A stretch of 64,000 bases of DNA. Source: Liolophura sinensis (taxonomy: Eukaryota > Mollusca > Polyplacophora > Chitonida > Chitonidae). The number at the start of each line of letters is the position of its first letter. Positions within the stretch are counted from its first letter, which is position 1. A program made the position numbers and the translations under genes. The stretch spans positions 19,019,385 through 19,083,384 of the forward strand of contig NC_088295.1 in assembly GCF_032854445.1 (NCBI RefSeq). Reading direction: 5' to 3'. A model generated the notes under the pieces. That model was not told where the DNA came from, made no database searches, and worked only from the letters and a program-made list of their open reading frames with translations. Of this stretch, positions 30,101 through 43,130 are shown piece by piece.

Positions 30101-33100
30101 CACTGAGAATCGAGAGCTAATAGGTTTTTTGACGTGACAATTAATTATCACGTGACGCTTTCAGTGCTAGTGATTGGCCAAGTTCATAAGAGCTTCTAAA
30201 ACATGGCTGTCTGGAGTGAATTGTCCATCAATACTATATTCTCAATGCTGAGCATGATCTTCTCGGCTTTCAAAATTTTATAGAATTTTTTACATAATTT
30301 TGTGTGATAATTGTGTGCTTTGTCATTTTTTCTATTATATATAATGGCAGACTTTATGTTCACTTTAAATTTCTAAACAGGAAACTGTTTCTTGAGAACA
30401 GACATTGACTGATTGGTCAGTTTTACATCAATATCTATAATTAGACAAAAATGTCTTCAACGGCTGACGCAATGACTCGGTTTAGCTCAGAAAATATCTG
30501 CGTTGGTAAACGAATAATATTGCCTATCATCAAAACGTATATATTATTGCCTTACTTGGTGACGTGACAGTAATTAAGTCGTTCCTTGGCGTGAAATATT
30601 AAAAAATCCATATGCAGTAATTTTGCGGAAAAGATTTTTTTTTTGAACAATCTGCTACTCTTGGACAGCTGTGAGTGACGTGCCAATTGTCCAACAGATT
30701 GATGGAACGCTTGTAATGGGGATTATGTCATCCAAGATCCCTGTGCTAACTGGCACGTCCCAAAAAGGCATTGAGAATTAGCTGTAAACAGCGCACCTGT
30801 CCTAACAATACTCAGTGATGACACACTAATCAAGAGCCTAGTTACAACTCACCTTTCTAGTGGATGATCATGTAACTGAAACATGCCCACGCGCTTTTAT
30901 TAGAAGAAAAGCGCATGGATACACTCATTTATAAGGAATGTCTTGCTCAACAGCAGTGCAGCTGGGGTTATTTGAACTATTGCCAACTCTTTATATAACA
31001 TTTTACAAGCTACTTACTATTCAGTTACTTTACTAATCGAGTTTTAACTGGCAAATTATGGCAATTTGACCCTAGAATTCAATGAATTACGAACTTCTGA
31101 TGAACGGGTGATAGAAATTAAATCGCAGAAGTCTAAACGGCTTGAAGTTTTGCGACTTTCAGGTTGTTATCCGCTGGAAATGTTGAAAAATGGTGATGGT
31201 CACACAAACCCATTGCATTATGCTGATAGATTGCTATAAAAAAGACAATCTGGAAATCTTGACCATCAAAATGGAACGAACAAGATCAGCAGAAATTTAT
31301 GGAATGCAACACAAATGTGCTTCGTGACCACGGCTACAGAAATGAAGGTATTAATGATGGAAATAAATCTGGCATGTGGTTCATTCACGGCCCAATGCAT
31401 CAAGATAGTGTGCTTCTTTGAAGAACTTCCTGTACTATCAACAGTATGATACCACTGCATTAAAGCTGCTCTCAACAGATGCTCAGTTGTATACAGTGGT
31501 GATAAGTTATCTATACGATATCTGTTCCGTAAACAGTAGAATTTTACTAGTAAACACTGCAGGCTACTTCTACATCAGCAGATCAGAAACTGTTATTTAC
31601 TGACCTTGAAACTTAAACAAACGACAATGGGACTAGTATTGTCTGGGATAGAAAAACGACAATGTGCAGGCATAAACAATTACGCATGTACTCTGTTTCC
31701 GATCTGTATGTAATACAATCACTAATATTTGATACGTAAACATTCAGCATTGCCCTTTGCAATGATTCACTTTGCTAGTGTACACATGGTGGTTTAAAAT
31801 GAAAGCCAACTTCTGTGAGTATTCATTGCAGTATGCCCATTTATCTTGTAAGCTTATCTCTGGTCATATCTCCTGTTATATACATTGGCGCCAAAACAGA
31901 TATTCGTACAATAGTCGTCAACAAACACGGACGTTCCGGGGTCAATAATCGCAAGAGCAATTTCCAAAACAGGGTTCAACACAAACCACCAAAGAACCAA
32001 GAAAGTATGGAATTAGGATTTTCTAGAAAAGAGAAGCAGTCAACAGTTTCCAATAATGAGTGTTTGGTTCGTGTACCATGCTAGTTTATTACTTGTTGTT
32101 AGTAAAATATATATCTCAGCTGCGCTTTGATGACAATTATTCATACACCCAACGTGGTGATCTAATTCATTTCAAGAACTACACTGCCCCTATCCCTGGG
32201 AAAAGCGGAATCTGATACAAATATGATATAGAGTGCCAAATATCCTGGACACTCCGTTTATATCGTCCACATATGATCCAGACTATAAAAGGTGAAGTTA
32301 ATTCTTACTGTGCGAAAAATATGGTACGTGACAGACACTAGGATATGTTACAGGCGTTGAGGTCATAGCGACCGTATACCAGTTGTTTCTGTTCAGAGTT
32401 GGCTTGCACAACCTCAGACCAAATTAAGTATGGCAGAACGACTAATCACACACAAGTGTGATCTGGGTTTACATATAATTACTCCTTGTCCTCAAGTCAG
32501 TGGCATGTCACTGACACATTGTTGCCAGGTGCTTCTTGTGCCATACGCATGTCTCACACATTATTGGTATCACTAACGTTCACCAAATATTATCATTTCA
32601 CACAGAAAGACATTATTACGCATCAGTATTAAAGATTTAGCCCTGCATGATTTAGTGCCTTATTTAGAAAGGAGTTAACTGCTATCATGATGGCCGAGAT
32701 AGATGCATTTACATCCTGCGATACATTCAGATGGGTGGGATAGGTATGTTTCAAGAAGTCTGAGAGTGGACAGGCATTATGTCGGTGAGAGATTAGCCGA
32801 ATATGAAAGATCGACGACCATCAGGCTTTGGGGCAACTGAAGATCCTCAGCTGTCCGATACATTTATCGGAAGAGCCTTATTGATGAAATCACACAGGTC
32901 GCGAAATACGACATTTAGGCCAGCGTTAGGCGTTGGCCTGCGCTATAGCTCGGAGATGTTTGCCGTAGACATTAATGTCGCTGCGAAGCTTCCCACCATC
33001 GATCTCTATTTAAAAAGAGGAGACTGAGAATTGTTCAGACAATCGGTTATTTAGCCATCATGCGCTCTGTTGCCTTCAAGAGTCGGTCTTTATGCATTGC

Positions 33101-34292
33101 CAACTTTGTCTCAAGCTTAAGATTGGGAGCTCTGGGAGAGCGAAATGACTTGATGATCCAGTGATACTGCACCATGTACCATGAGTCTTAAATGTGCAGA
33201 CTTCATAATAACTTTCATTTCAAATAACGTGAAGGCAGTCGTGTTCTTAATCAAGGATACACGTATACTGACCCATGTATATAAATTGCCAGTGCTGAGA
33301 AGGACATGCATTAAGATCTTAATGTTTCCGTTCTTGTGTGCGTTTGTTTGCTGAGTTCATTAGCCAGCCGGCTGTTTCTGTGATCCGAACGGTAACGGCT
33401 CATTGGGAATGCAAACGTCTAGACCACTTGATACATGTGGTATTCGGGTGTAACCCGAGTACTTATACAAGAGTGAGTTACCAAGTCCCAGACCCCACCC
33501 CACCCCACCCCTCCACCTTAATACCTATCCCCTCCCTCCACTTTGCCACGCGGTGGAATCTCGGCCAAACTGGACCGCCTGATTGTTAGCTACCTGTAAC
33601 GTTATTACCGGAAGTAGTTATAAATAGCTAAATGGACGCTTCTCTAAACTGTTTACGTTCATTTGCTGTTGGAAGTTTGCGCCCTAGACACAAGCTGCCT
33701 CCTGTTTAATGGAGCAGAGAGGGCAATGCAGATTACAGGAAGTACACTATCTACAGGCAATATACAAGCAGTCAGGGAAACCTTCATTCACATACGGAGG
33801 ATCCGATGAAGCGTGAGCTACACATTTTCACAAGAACACCTGTTGTCCAGGTCTATTTAGGTCATTACCTATTTATTTATTTCCACAGATTAATGACATT
33901 GATATCTTCTAGCGGGAGCTTCAACAAACGTTTTTATCTCAAGAAATGCAAAGGCAGCTAGAATCAACATACAAGGTTTACTAAAAAATAAATGAATGGC
34001 TTTCTTAAAAGCTTTTAATTGGATATAAATTGTTTTGTTTTTTTATCTTCCTCTTTAAATTACATTTGTATTTATATTGTAGACAACAATTACTCAGAGC
34101 ACGTGCGTGTTAGTGGAACGTGCCAAAAAATCTCAAAGATTAATCAATATTTTCTATGAACAGACACGTAATAAATGAAACGAGGTTGGCAACATGGGAT
34201 CTCCACGCAAAGACAACATTCTCATTACAAAATCACTGAAATATCAGCAACTAATGGATAAACGTTATTACTCAAGCCACCTGAAAATCTTA

Positions 34293-34293
<1 letters not shown>
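27196..34293. other. Long gene-poor stretch
   Basis: No confident gene in about 7 kb. It holds a SINE tail at 28490-28562. Frames at 27371-27613, 29566-29748, 31815-32084, 32803-33027 and 33338-33589 lack recognisable domains. A minus-strand segment at 30862-30884 has splice-like borders but is only 23 bp. Confidence 0.45.
28490..28562 (+). mobile_element. SINE family B 3'-end fragment
   Basis: GTACGACGTTAAACCCCAA followed by CTAACTCACTTACTC matches the 3' end of the full element at 34853. The tRNA-like head is missing, so this copy is 5'-truncated. Confidence 0.7.

Positions 34294-34371
<78 letters not shown>
34294..34371. repeat. (GT)n microsatellite
   Basis: About 38 uninterrupted GT units. 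Three overlapping open frames across it are artefacts. Confidence 0.98.
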
Positions 34372-34374
<3 letters not shown>

Positions 34375-34471
34375 CGTGGTCAAGATGTTCAACCGTGGTG
34401 GGACAGAGAGCCATCAGTTAACGGTGTATATATACTACGTCTTTCTCCGCTCTCACAAGTTTTATTCTACT

Positions 34472-34505
34472 GGGTTGGGACGGGTGGGGGTGGTGGGGGG
34501 GGGGG
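34472..34505 (+). other. G-quadruplex-prone G-rich tract
   Basis: Successive runs GGG-TT-GGG-AC-GGG-T-GGGGG-TGGT then eleven G. This gives at least four runs of three or more G with loops of 1-4 nt, which fits the usual G-quadruplex pattern. It lies 100 bp after the (GT)n tract. Confidence 0.7.
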
Positions 34506-34852
34506 CTGTTTTGTCTTTAGGTTACAGAATGGTGCATTGAATGTGTAACAGGTTTCAGGGATATTCTCTTATCCACATAAATCAGAATTCTTTTGAACAT
34601 AAGATAATGAGGATAAAAGCCGAAAAGGAAAAAAGCTGCAAATTGGCTACACATGGAAAGATGATAAGACTGAAGTATAAGCGATTACCAGATAGATCCT
34701 TGGCAACTGTACAGACCACAGGGTAAAACAGTTACAAAAACGAAGGATTTTAAAGTTCCTGTAGATTAATTCTGAAAATAAGCCACCAGTTAAGGACTAA
34801 AACAAAGGCTCAAAGACTAAGGGAAGACCAGTATATAGCTTGACACTGTGGC

Positions 34853-35000
34853 CGGCCCCGATAGCTCAGTTGGTAGAGTGTCCGCTTCTGGGGCGGTAGA
34901 TCCAGGGTCAATCCTGGGTCGGGTCATACCTAAGACCTTAAAAGAGGAAGTTGTAACTCCTCTTTGTAACTTAAGTACGACGTTAAATGCCAAGCACTCA
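34853..35000 (+). mobile_element. Full-length tRNA-derived SINE, family B
   Basis: Starts with GGCCCCGATAGCTCAGTTGG (A box) and continues TAGAGTGTCCGCTTCTGG. The B box is degraded (GGGTCAATCC), followed by the acceptor-arm-like GGGTCGGGTC. The tRNA-unrelated body contains GACCTTAAAAGAGGAAGTTG, with AACTCCTCTTT nearby as an inverted partner (AAGAGGAAGTT/AACTCCTCTTT). It ends GTACGACGTTAAATGCCAA plus an ACTC-rich tail. The tail and body show it is a SINE, not a tRNA gene. Confidence 0.88.
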
Positions 35001-37182
35001 CTCGTTTGCCATTGTTGATAGCCACAAGTAAATTTGATGAGGTAAAACACAAGTTGTAATACTTTATTCCATTCCTTCAAATGTCATCGCCATAGCTTTC
35101 GGATTTGAAGCTGAACGATAACAAAGGGCATTCTACCTGTAAGCGCGTGTATATTAGTATGTTTATTCATAAAAGGAATAGGTACAGGATGTTCAGATGA
35201 AATCACATATGGTATATTGTGAAGTATTTAAATTATCACTTATATACAGTACAATTGTTTAACCTGTAGAAATGGTACAGTATATAAAGTTTCCTCTTTA
35301 CTGTCCTGTATGACCGTCTGCGTTTAATACCTTAAATTGTTTGTCCTACCTGGAGACACAAAAAATGTCTTTTTCATTTATCAGCGGGAAATCCGCTCTA
35401 ATCATTTTAACAAGATGGCAGTTTTACTAACTTCGTTGTATTGTAGTGTACGTCTGTGGAAGACAAGTTATCACAGGTAGATCGAGATGTTGGACATGCT
35501 ATCAGAAGAGCTACACATTCTGATGTGAAGGAGGGGAATTACTGGGATATCATCAAAATATACAGGACTACAGTATTAAGAGTACAACCTGAGCAGCGAG
35601 GACAGTGTGGTATGGTTGGCAAACCGTCACACCTAACCGGTGAAATGCGGCTTATGGTCATTTTAGCCGAGTTAGGGTTTATTCTAACTGGTCGTGGATA
35701 TACTTAAATAGTGGCAACTTATAAATGTCCTCAGCGCCAGAGGGCACCAAACTCCCACGATGTCTGAGCTGTTTACGTTTGCTGCGAGTTTCCAGACGCT
35801 GTAGCTGGAGTAAGCTGGAGTTCGCCATAGCTCATCCGTCACGTGGGAGAAGATGGCAGTACCTGGTCTGTCACATATGGTTCTCTAGCAGACTGTATAC
35901 CACGGTTGTTTGTGTGTACAAATAATTACAAGATAAGAGTTATTTATTACCACCAGATGACTCTCTGTCTCTACCCAGGTTAATAACCAATAGTGGCTGC
36001 GATAGAAAAAACAGCCTTGTTTGTTTTACTGTGACAGGACCGGTCGCGTTATGTCCGATTCAATGCCCTTTAACCATGGAGGGGGGGCAGCCTTGGGGAG
36101 CTTAAGATAGGTTTCTGATGTTGTTCAGGTCATAACATGACAGATGACTCCCAGCTACTGCTTGCCTCATCCAGCTTTCAGAAGCTAGTCTTAACATCAC
36201 TGCATTATTTTCTGTAGTGGTTAATTCTGTTTAAGCCGTGGTACTAGTGACATGAGGCCATATTTCTCCAGTTCCGTGTGACTATTTCCCAACTATCAGA
36301 CTGTTTTCGTTGCTCTGGTTTTACCCTCTGTGCTGTAGGGGTTTTTTGTATTCCATAATAATAATTTTTGTCCATTTTGACACATAATAAATGGGAACAG
36401 TTTCATACAAGCGAAGAGTCATATCTCCAGTGTATATGCACACGCATCATGCAAACTTCAAACGCCATTTGGTTGTCAAAGAACATTATTCAGTATTCAG
36501 TCATCTTTGAAAGAAAAAACATTCAAGTAGCAATACTCGATCCTGTCAACGAATGAGGGCTTTGACGAGAATAACTATAACCGCTGTGTCATAAATTCTA
36601 AGCAAGCACGTTTACCTGTGTGCATAAAAAAAACTTTACATTCAGTTCTTGTTTGTGTGTATCATATTTGCATCCCAGTCATGAGTTTGTAATGTTGGAT
36701 GTAGTCAACGAAGCCAACCGCGCCTACTGAAAGCTATGTTTTATGCAACAGCAAGGTAATAAATCCTATAGAAGCTCGTCAGTGGGTCGCTTTTACTAGA
36801 TCAGAGATAAATATCTGGAAAAAATTATGCTTTGCGCAGAAATACGCCTTATATTTTCCTGACAGCCAGGGAAGATTTCTCCTTCCGTCATATAGGACAG
36901 ATAGCAATCAGTCAAAGTAGGAACTGATAACCTCAGTAACAAAACATTCTCTGCCTCTGTTCCGTATCAGCCAGAAGCTGCGGAAAGCTGCTTCTAGAAA
37001 CAGCATCCTCTCTGCACAAAAGCAGTTCATAATTACGCCTGACGACATGTATATACTTGGCTGTAACAACATTGTGAAAACGAAGTTATTAACATAAATA
37101 GCTTTCTCTTGAGTCAACATGTACTTATGGTATTGCGAAATAACCGTCTCTATAGCTGAAAACAATGGTGCAGTTTGTGTGC
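35001..37182. other. Gene-poor stretch
   Basis: A frame at 35456-35707 (+) preceded by TTGTATTGTAG is exon-like but unrecognised. Other frames (35725-35925, 36368-36556, 36908-37165) have no domain. Confidence 0.45.
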
Positions 37183-37215
37183 ATATATATATATATCTAT
37201 ATATCTATCTATCTA

Positions 37216-37293
<78 letters not shown>
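37183..37293. repeat. (AT)n microsatellite with TCTA units
   Basis: About 110 bp of AT repeats with a short (TCTA)n segment at about 37196-37220. It abuts a 5'-truncated SINE. Confidence 0.97.
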
Positions 37294-37294
<1 letters not shown>

Positions 37295-37462
37295 GTCTCC
37301 TCACCGGACGTTCGTGGGAAGGTCTGCCAGCAACCTGCATATGGTCGTGGGTTTTCCGCGGGCTCTGCTCGGTTTTCACCCACCATAATGCTGGCCGCCG
37401 TCGTATAAGTGAAATATTCTTGAGTACGGCGTAAAACACCAATCAAATAAATAAATAAATAT
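37294..37462 (+). mobile_element. SINE family A copy, 5'-truncated
   Basis: Begins at the edge of the AT tract within the body. It keeps GTTCGTGGGAAGGTCTGCC, GGTCGTGGGTTTTCCGCGGG, AATGCTGGCCGCCGTCGTAT, GTACGGCGTAAAACACCAA and an (AAAT)n tail. High similarity to the copy at 58204 suggests fairly recent insertion. Confidence 0.9.
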
Positions 37463-37559
37463 AACATCTACACAAAAGATAAAAGTGACATTCATTATTC
37501 TAATTTCGCTGTTCTGCAAAAACATTCAAAAAGTTAAAACGGGAAAAATATAAGGAATA

Positions 37560-39281
37560 TATTCAAAAGTTGAGTCAGAAAGGGAAAACAACCTGAAACG
37601 ATTTAAGGGTTTCGTAAAAGCCAAGCAATCAAAAGGCTCAATCCAGGGCTCTGTCAAGTATGAAAATATTTAGGCTAATGACATCAACTCAGTCACAGAG
37701 ATGTTTAACGATTTTTTCTATAGTGTTTTTACCAGACCCCAAACAACCGAAATGCCTCTGCTCTGTGTTCAGTGTGATGACATAATGAGCAATGCTACTG
37801 TTAATGCCCATTATAATTTATATCCTGTTTAATGAATTCTGTAAAAATCCACAGGGACTGTGGATATGACAATATTTCAGGTCTACTTTCGAAAGAGTGT
37901 GCAGAGGAACCGGCCATTCCCCATGCTTAATTTTCAATGTATCTCTTCAAAATTTGTGCTTCCCAACAGATTTTAAGAGAGATAACGTGATTCTAATTTT
38001 CAAAAAAGGTCACCGGACTGACGTTACTAATTACCGCCCTATATCTTTGTTACCACTCTTCAGCAAAAGTTTTGAAAAGGCTGTATATGAAACACTGTTT
38101 CAACATGTTCGAAACAAAATAGCTTTAAATCAACATGGATTTTTTTCGTAACCGTGACACAGTTACCAACCTAGCCTGTTATGTTAATGGTATCACTAGG
38201 GCTTTTGACGCAAAACTGCAGACCGACGCAGTGTACCTAGACCTATATAAAACTTTCGACAGCGCATCTCATGATATGCTAACACATAAACTGAAGCATT
38301 ATAGCGTCCAAGGCCCACTGCTCAAACGGCTGCGCTCCTATCTCGAAGGCCGTTCGCAACGAATTATCCTACTGGGCGCAGAATCTTCATGGAAGCCGGT
38401 ATTATCCGGAGTACCGCAAGGGTCTTTGATTGATCCGATACTGTTAATTCTACATGTAACGACATGTCTTCTTGTGTTCGGCACCCTAAATTGTCACTGT
38501 ATGCAGATGACAGTACACTTTACAGACAAGTGCGTTCCGCGCAAGAGTGTGAGCTATTACAGAATGACCTTGCACTTTTAACAAACTGGTGTTCAGTTTG
38601 GCAGCTTAAGTTAAACGTGGACAAGTGTTGTGTAAAATCATTCACGCATAAGACCAACAAAATTATATCCAATTATAGCATAGATGGACATGCACTTGAA
38701 AGAGTTGAGACTGTGAAACATCTTGGGATAACATTAACCAGTAATCTGAATTTTAGCGCACATGTCACCAATACCGTTAGAAAAGGTTATGAAATGCTTG
38801 GTTTTCTCAAGCGATCGTGCATTTCTTTTACAAAAACCAAGCCACTTATATCCCTGTACAGATCTTTAGTTCGCTCAAACTAGGAGTATGGGTCAATTGT
38901 ATGGTCCACACCCAAAAATATCTCTCAGACAAGTTAGAGTCCGTTCAAAAAAAGTTCATCAAATATCTTTGTTTTAAAACTAATGACGCTTATTCCTCTG
39001 AAAAATACAGTGCTATGTGTAAACATTTCCAGCTGCCAACACTATCTGATCGCCGCAGAGCTGCAGATTTAAAGTTCTTACACAAATGTGTTCACTCTAT
39101 CGTTGACTCGCCTTACCTAGTAGAGCAGGTCAACTTTAATTTTTCTGCCCGGGACATACGACAAACGGCAACTAGAATTAACGCTCGAATACATTCTTTT
39201 TTCCCTCGAGTCATGAATTTCTATAATGACCTGAGTTCTAATCATTCCATACAAAGTTTTTCTTCACAACAATCTGTTTAG
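37560..39281 (+). pseudogene. Non-LTR (LINE) reverse transcriptase, 5'-truncated and frame-broken
   Basis: The left part (to about 37890) reads as the linker before the polymerase domain, including FNDFFYSVFT. RT motifs follow: NYRPISLLPLFSKSFEK, VYLDLYKTFDSASHDML (motif A Asp), GVPQGSLIDPILL (motif B) and YADDSTLY (catalytic DD), then VKHLGITLTSNLNF. The C-terminal region has DKLESVQKKFIKYLC and ends at a stop at 39281. Reading needs shifts between frames near 38140, 38470 and 38890, and a TAG at 38881 interrupts the expected '-L-EYG' segment, so it is inactive. No endonuclease domain is visible. The layout is like jockey/CR1/L2-type elements; I cannot name the clade more precisely. An (AT)n tail follows at 39484, about 200 bp after the stop. 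Confidence 0.9.
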
Positions 39282-39481
39282 AAGGTCAATTCACTCGATT
39301 CTTTTTTAACGGTTTTTCTGTGATTAACATATTTCATGATCTTAACTTCTGATTATACCGGTTTACAATTCTTATTTCTATGAAATTTCCCTATGTTTAC
39401 ACACATAGGCTTATAACATTTCCGTACCTAGAATTACAGCATATGTTTACCTGTGTTTACACTATATTTGTACAAAAATAC

Positions 39482-39483
<2 letters not shown>

Positions 39484-39555
<72 letters not shown>
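39484..39555. repeat. (AT)n microsatellite, possible LINE 3' tail
   Basis: About 36 TA units directly after the short 3' untranslated part of the LINE. Confidence 0.95.
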
Positions 39556-39560
<5 letters not shown>

Positions 39561-42500
39561 GATAGAGTGTGTGTGTGTACATGTAAGTAGGCCGTCCTGA
39601 CAATATATGTATCGTGAAACAGCCCAGGGTTCTCCGGTACTCTCCAGATCCAATAACATGTTGAACATACGTGCCTAGGATAGGTATCTGTTAGGTCTCC
39701 CTCTTGCCGCTTTGTTTAGCAGCGTTAAGATTTCTCACATTTGCCATTCTGAGACACGTCCATCTGTACCACAACAATACATCCGCCACGAGTGGTCAAT
39801 ACACAGTACCCAAGGACGAGTGCAATACTGTAACAGTGAAATGTTTAAATACGTCATCAGTCTTGTTTGGTTGATTGGCCTTGCAGTTTAGTGTACAAAG
39901 CCCAGATTTGCTTTCAATCAGGTTTTAACATATTCACCTGAATGATAAAGATTCAAATGCCAACAATGAAAAATGACGAAAGTATACATGGAGTGTATAT
40001 GTCATGTTTGCTGAACTGCTGTACAATCCAGCACTCCTAGGCACGTGTCTTTCATCCTTGCAAAAATCGATTTTATCACGGTTCTTTGGCGAGAACTTTT
40101 AGTGCCAATCAATTGTTTATCAAGGTAGGCATTAGAGTTCAATCAGGCTCAGTATAGTCCATTCTAATGCTACTCCACTGAAAGTCTCAACGCCAGACAC
40201 ATTCAAGTTTTTCCCATTCCATTCCATTACCATTACACAAACCGGGCTAAATCCGCTTTGTTTTTTTGTTTTTTTTTAATGCAGTTAGTTCCCTCCCGTT
40301 TAGATCGCATCTTTCGGATGTGGAGTTGTTTACGATCGCAGTTATGTTTACCTCTAGAGCAACACATGGGCAATTAAAGCTATTACTCACAGGCTGTTGC
40401 TCCATAGAGAAATCCATTACAGCAGACAGCTTCGACGTGCAGCATCTTTGTTATTCGTGTTTTTTTTTTCGACTTTTCCTTCCTGATTTAGATTTACAGT
40501 GCACATAACAAAAACAGTGTAACTCGTTTGCCAGTTATCTAGAGGTCTCTACCATCAGGCATAGAAAGTATGTCAGATTTTTTGAAGGCGCAGTTCAACA
40601 AACACGACAGGCCATATAAAGTCTATCTGAGCGACTCTCAATTAAAAATTTAATATTAATGTAGATTTATTCATTTATGTGTATGCCGGAATAAAAAACA
40701 CGTCGGTGTTCACTCAATTACCGAGACACTAGACTGTTTAAAGAAAAAAAGTGAAGAAATCGGGTTCAACGACGCTGAAAATCGCCTCTTCCTTTATCAC
40801 CAAGAAAGATTTTGGTTGCAAGGAAACGTTCACATACGTGGCGCCATTCCCCCGTATCCCGGTGTTAACAGCGGCTGATGGGCTGGATAGTCTCTGTCAA
40901 GAGCTCCTATTCTCGGAATAGTGCTCCATGGTCGTTACCCCATGACGAACCCTTGAGGTAATGTGATGTGCACTGTGTCTGTTCGAGTCGCTTCACACCG
41001 AGTCCTCAGGCAGACACGGCGCGGTACATACTTCAGCTGTTTCTGTAGAAGTGTGCTAAAATTAGACTTTCTGCAGATAGCAGCGTGATTTATCGCCTTT
41101 TCAAAACGCGATAAAATGCCTTGTGAAGGGTGAAGACAAATCAGGGATATTAAAGCGCTCATGTTTTACTCGTAATCTTGTCGATAAATCTTTTGGCATT
41201 CATGAGAGCTGGCAGTTTGGCTAGGTGTATTCGTCTTAAGCCGATATCCCGCGGACAGCAGCTAAAGCCTGACAGGTCTGACAGAACACTGACCAACTAT
41301 TCTGGTATCATTCAGGGAACCTATTTAGGTTTAATTCACAACGGTTTAACGGACTACAGAATAATCCCAGCTTCTCTTTGTGAACGTACTTTTTGGCAAA
41401 TTCCCCTTGAGCAGTCGATACTTTTACAATGGAATGGTTTTATTATAGCAATGTACCGCTGGACTGGACACCATACCGGAAACCCTTCGGTGATGTGCAA
41501 TGTTCCTTAGGCGTATAGAGAGGTTGTGTAAACATACAAGGAAGGTTTGCTAGTCTATGAACAAACCGCCATATGCACCACAAAAGCCTTCTGCTTCTAT
41601 AAATTAAGTTAGGAGGCGGATAAAAATCTACATGATACCAGAGTTTGCGCATCTGTATCGTCGACATACAGAGCTGGATAAAAACGGATTTATGGATGCT
41701 AAATGTCTTGTCTGTATATTAACATCCACTTTTACGATAATATCAAACGTTAGTACAAAGTCCAACGTGATTATCTTTCCACCGAAGTGGAATAAAAACC
41801 AGCTAGCAAGCGCTCCAATGCGGCTCCGCCACAGCGTGTTTTCGGAACTAACCTTCTGGCAGCAATACAATTATGATATTGTTCCCAAACCTAACGAAAG
41901 AAACATACATGCATATCGTGGCAATCTACTGAAACTCAAGTGCAATACTCGGGTGGGACACGCAATAGGATATTATTATAAGGTTACCAAACACTATTAA
42001 AATTGCTGTTTTCAGGTTAAAAACCTTCTCCATGGAAAAATTGTACATATACACTTCATAATACTGAGGTTTTTCCATGTTGTTGCATTATCGATTTTTT
42101 TTCACATCATCAAGTGGAAACTTATCACTTCAAAGTGCTGCTCACAAAAACCCTTTTGCATTGTAGGCTGTATGTACCCTATTCGCCAAATGTACAACGC
42201 TTCTTGTCTGTCTTGATGTTATCTTTAATTGAGTGTCAATAGAGGTGTATTATAAAGACTGGGGATATAACTAAATTGAAGGTAATATGTCGACTTTGTT
42301 CCTATTCCTTTGTGAGTTTGTGAATCTCCAAGGATTCGTGAAAATCAAAGATTTGAACAGATAAATACACCTGAATGAAAAACAACGGATAAAAACAGCT
42401 CACAAAGGACTAGCAATCCACACGCGACTTTGATGTAACAAGAGCTTGCTGTCTTCTTTGGGTTCGTAATCATTGTCAACTCGGACGCTAGACGCTCCAT

Positions 42501-42609
42501 GAGTACCACACTAAGTAAAAGGTCATAAACTGTGTCTTCTGTTCTGGATATAGCTGTGATTAAATCTGTGCAACTGCTGTTGCAGAAACGGAGGTTTCTC
42601 CCTCATACA
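39556..42609. other. Gene-poor stretch
   Basis: The longest frames are 110 codons at 41178-41510 and 122 codons at 41632-42000, both +. I recognise no domain in either. The second overlaps minus-strand frames and lacks splice or Kozak support. No strong repeat seen. Confidence 0.45.
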
Positions 42610-43130
42610 TTCGGAAGAGGGAGTGAGGACGGCGACTATATGGAAAGTGTTGGTAGGGCGGCGGCTGTTTAGGAAGTGTTGGTAGGGCGGCAACGATTTG
42701 GGAAGTATTTGTAGGGCGGCGACTTAAATCTTGGACAGTGTTAGGAGGACGGAGACCACTTGGGAAGTGTTGAGAGGGTAGATATCACTTGGGAAGTGTT
42801 GGGAGGACAGGGACTACTAGGGAAATGTTGGAAGGACAGAGACCATTTGAGAAGTGTTGGGAGGATGGAGACCACTTGAGAAGTGTTGTGAGGATGGAGA
42901 CCACTTTTGAAATGTTGAGAAGACAGAAACCACTTGGGAAGTGTTGGGAGGGCAGAGGTCACTTGGAAAGTGTTCAGAGGAAGAAGACAACTTGCGAAGT
43001 TGGGGGAGGGCGGCGACCCACTGGAGAGTGTTGAGTGGGCGGAGACCACTTGCGAAATATTGGAAGGACGGAGACCGAAACCATTTGGAAGGGATTGCCT
43101 GGACGAAGACGCCTTGGAGAGTGTTAGGGG
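42610..43130. repeat. 30-bp minisatellite
   Basis: About 17 units of consensus GGGAGGACGGAGACCACTTG followed by GGAAGTGTTG, with substitutions and a few length changes. Because 30 is a multiple of three, several frames stay open on both strands for up to about 350 bp. Confidence 0.93.

Noticed and set aside
30862-30884. 23-bp minus-strand microexon between TTTCAG and GTGAGT
   Set aside because: Too short to judge, and no partner exons found.
34853-34925. A functional tRNA gene
   Set aside because: The B box is degraded (GGGTCAATCC), the cloverleaf is imperfect, and it is fused to a SINE body and tail.
41632-42000. 122-codon + strand frame
   Set aside because: No domain, no splice or start support, and minus-strand frames of similar length overlap it.
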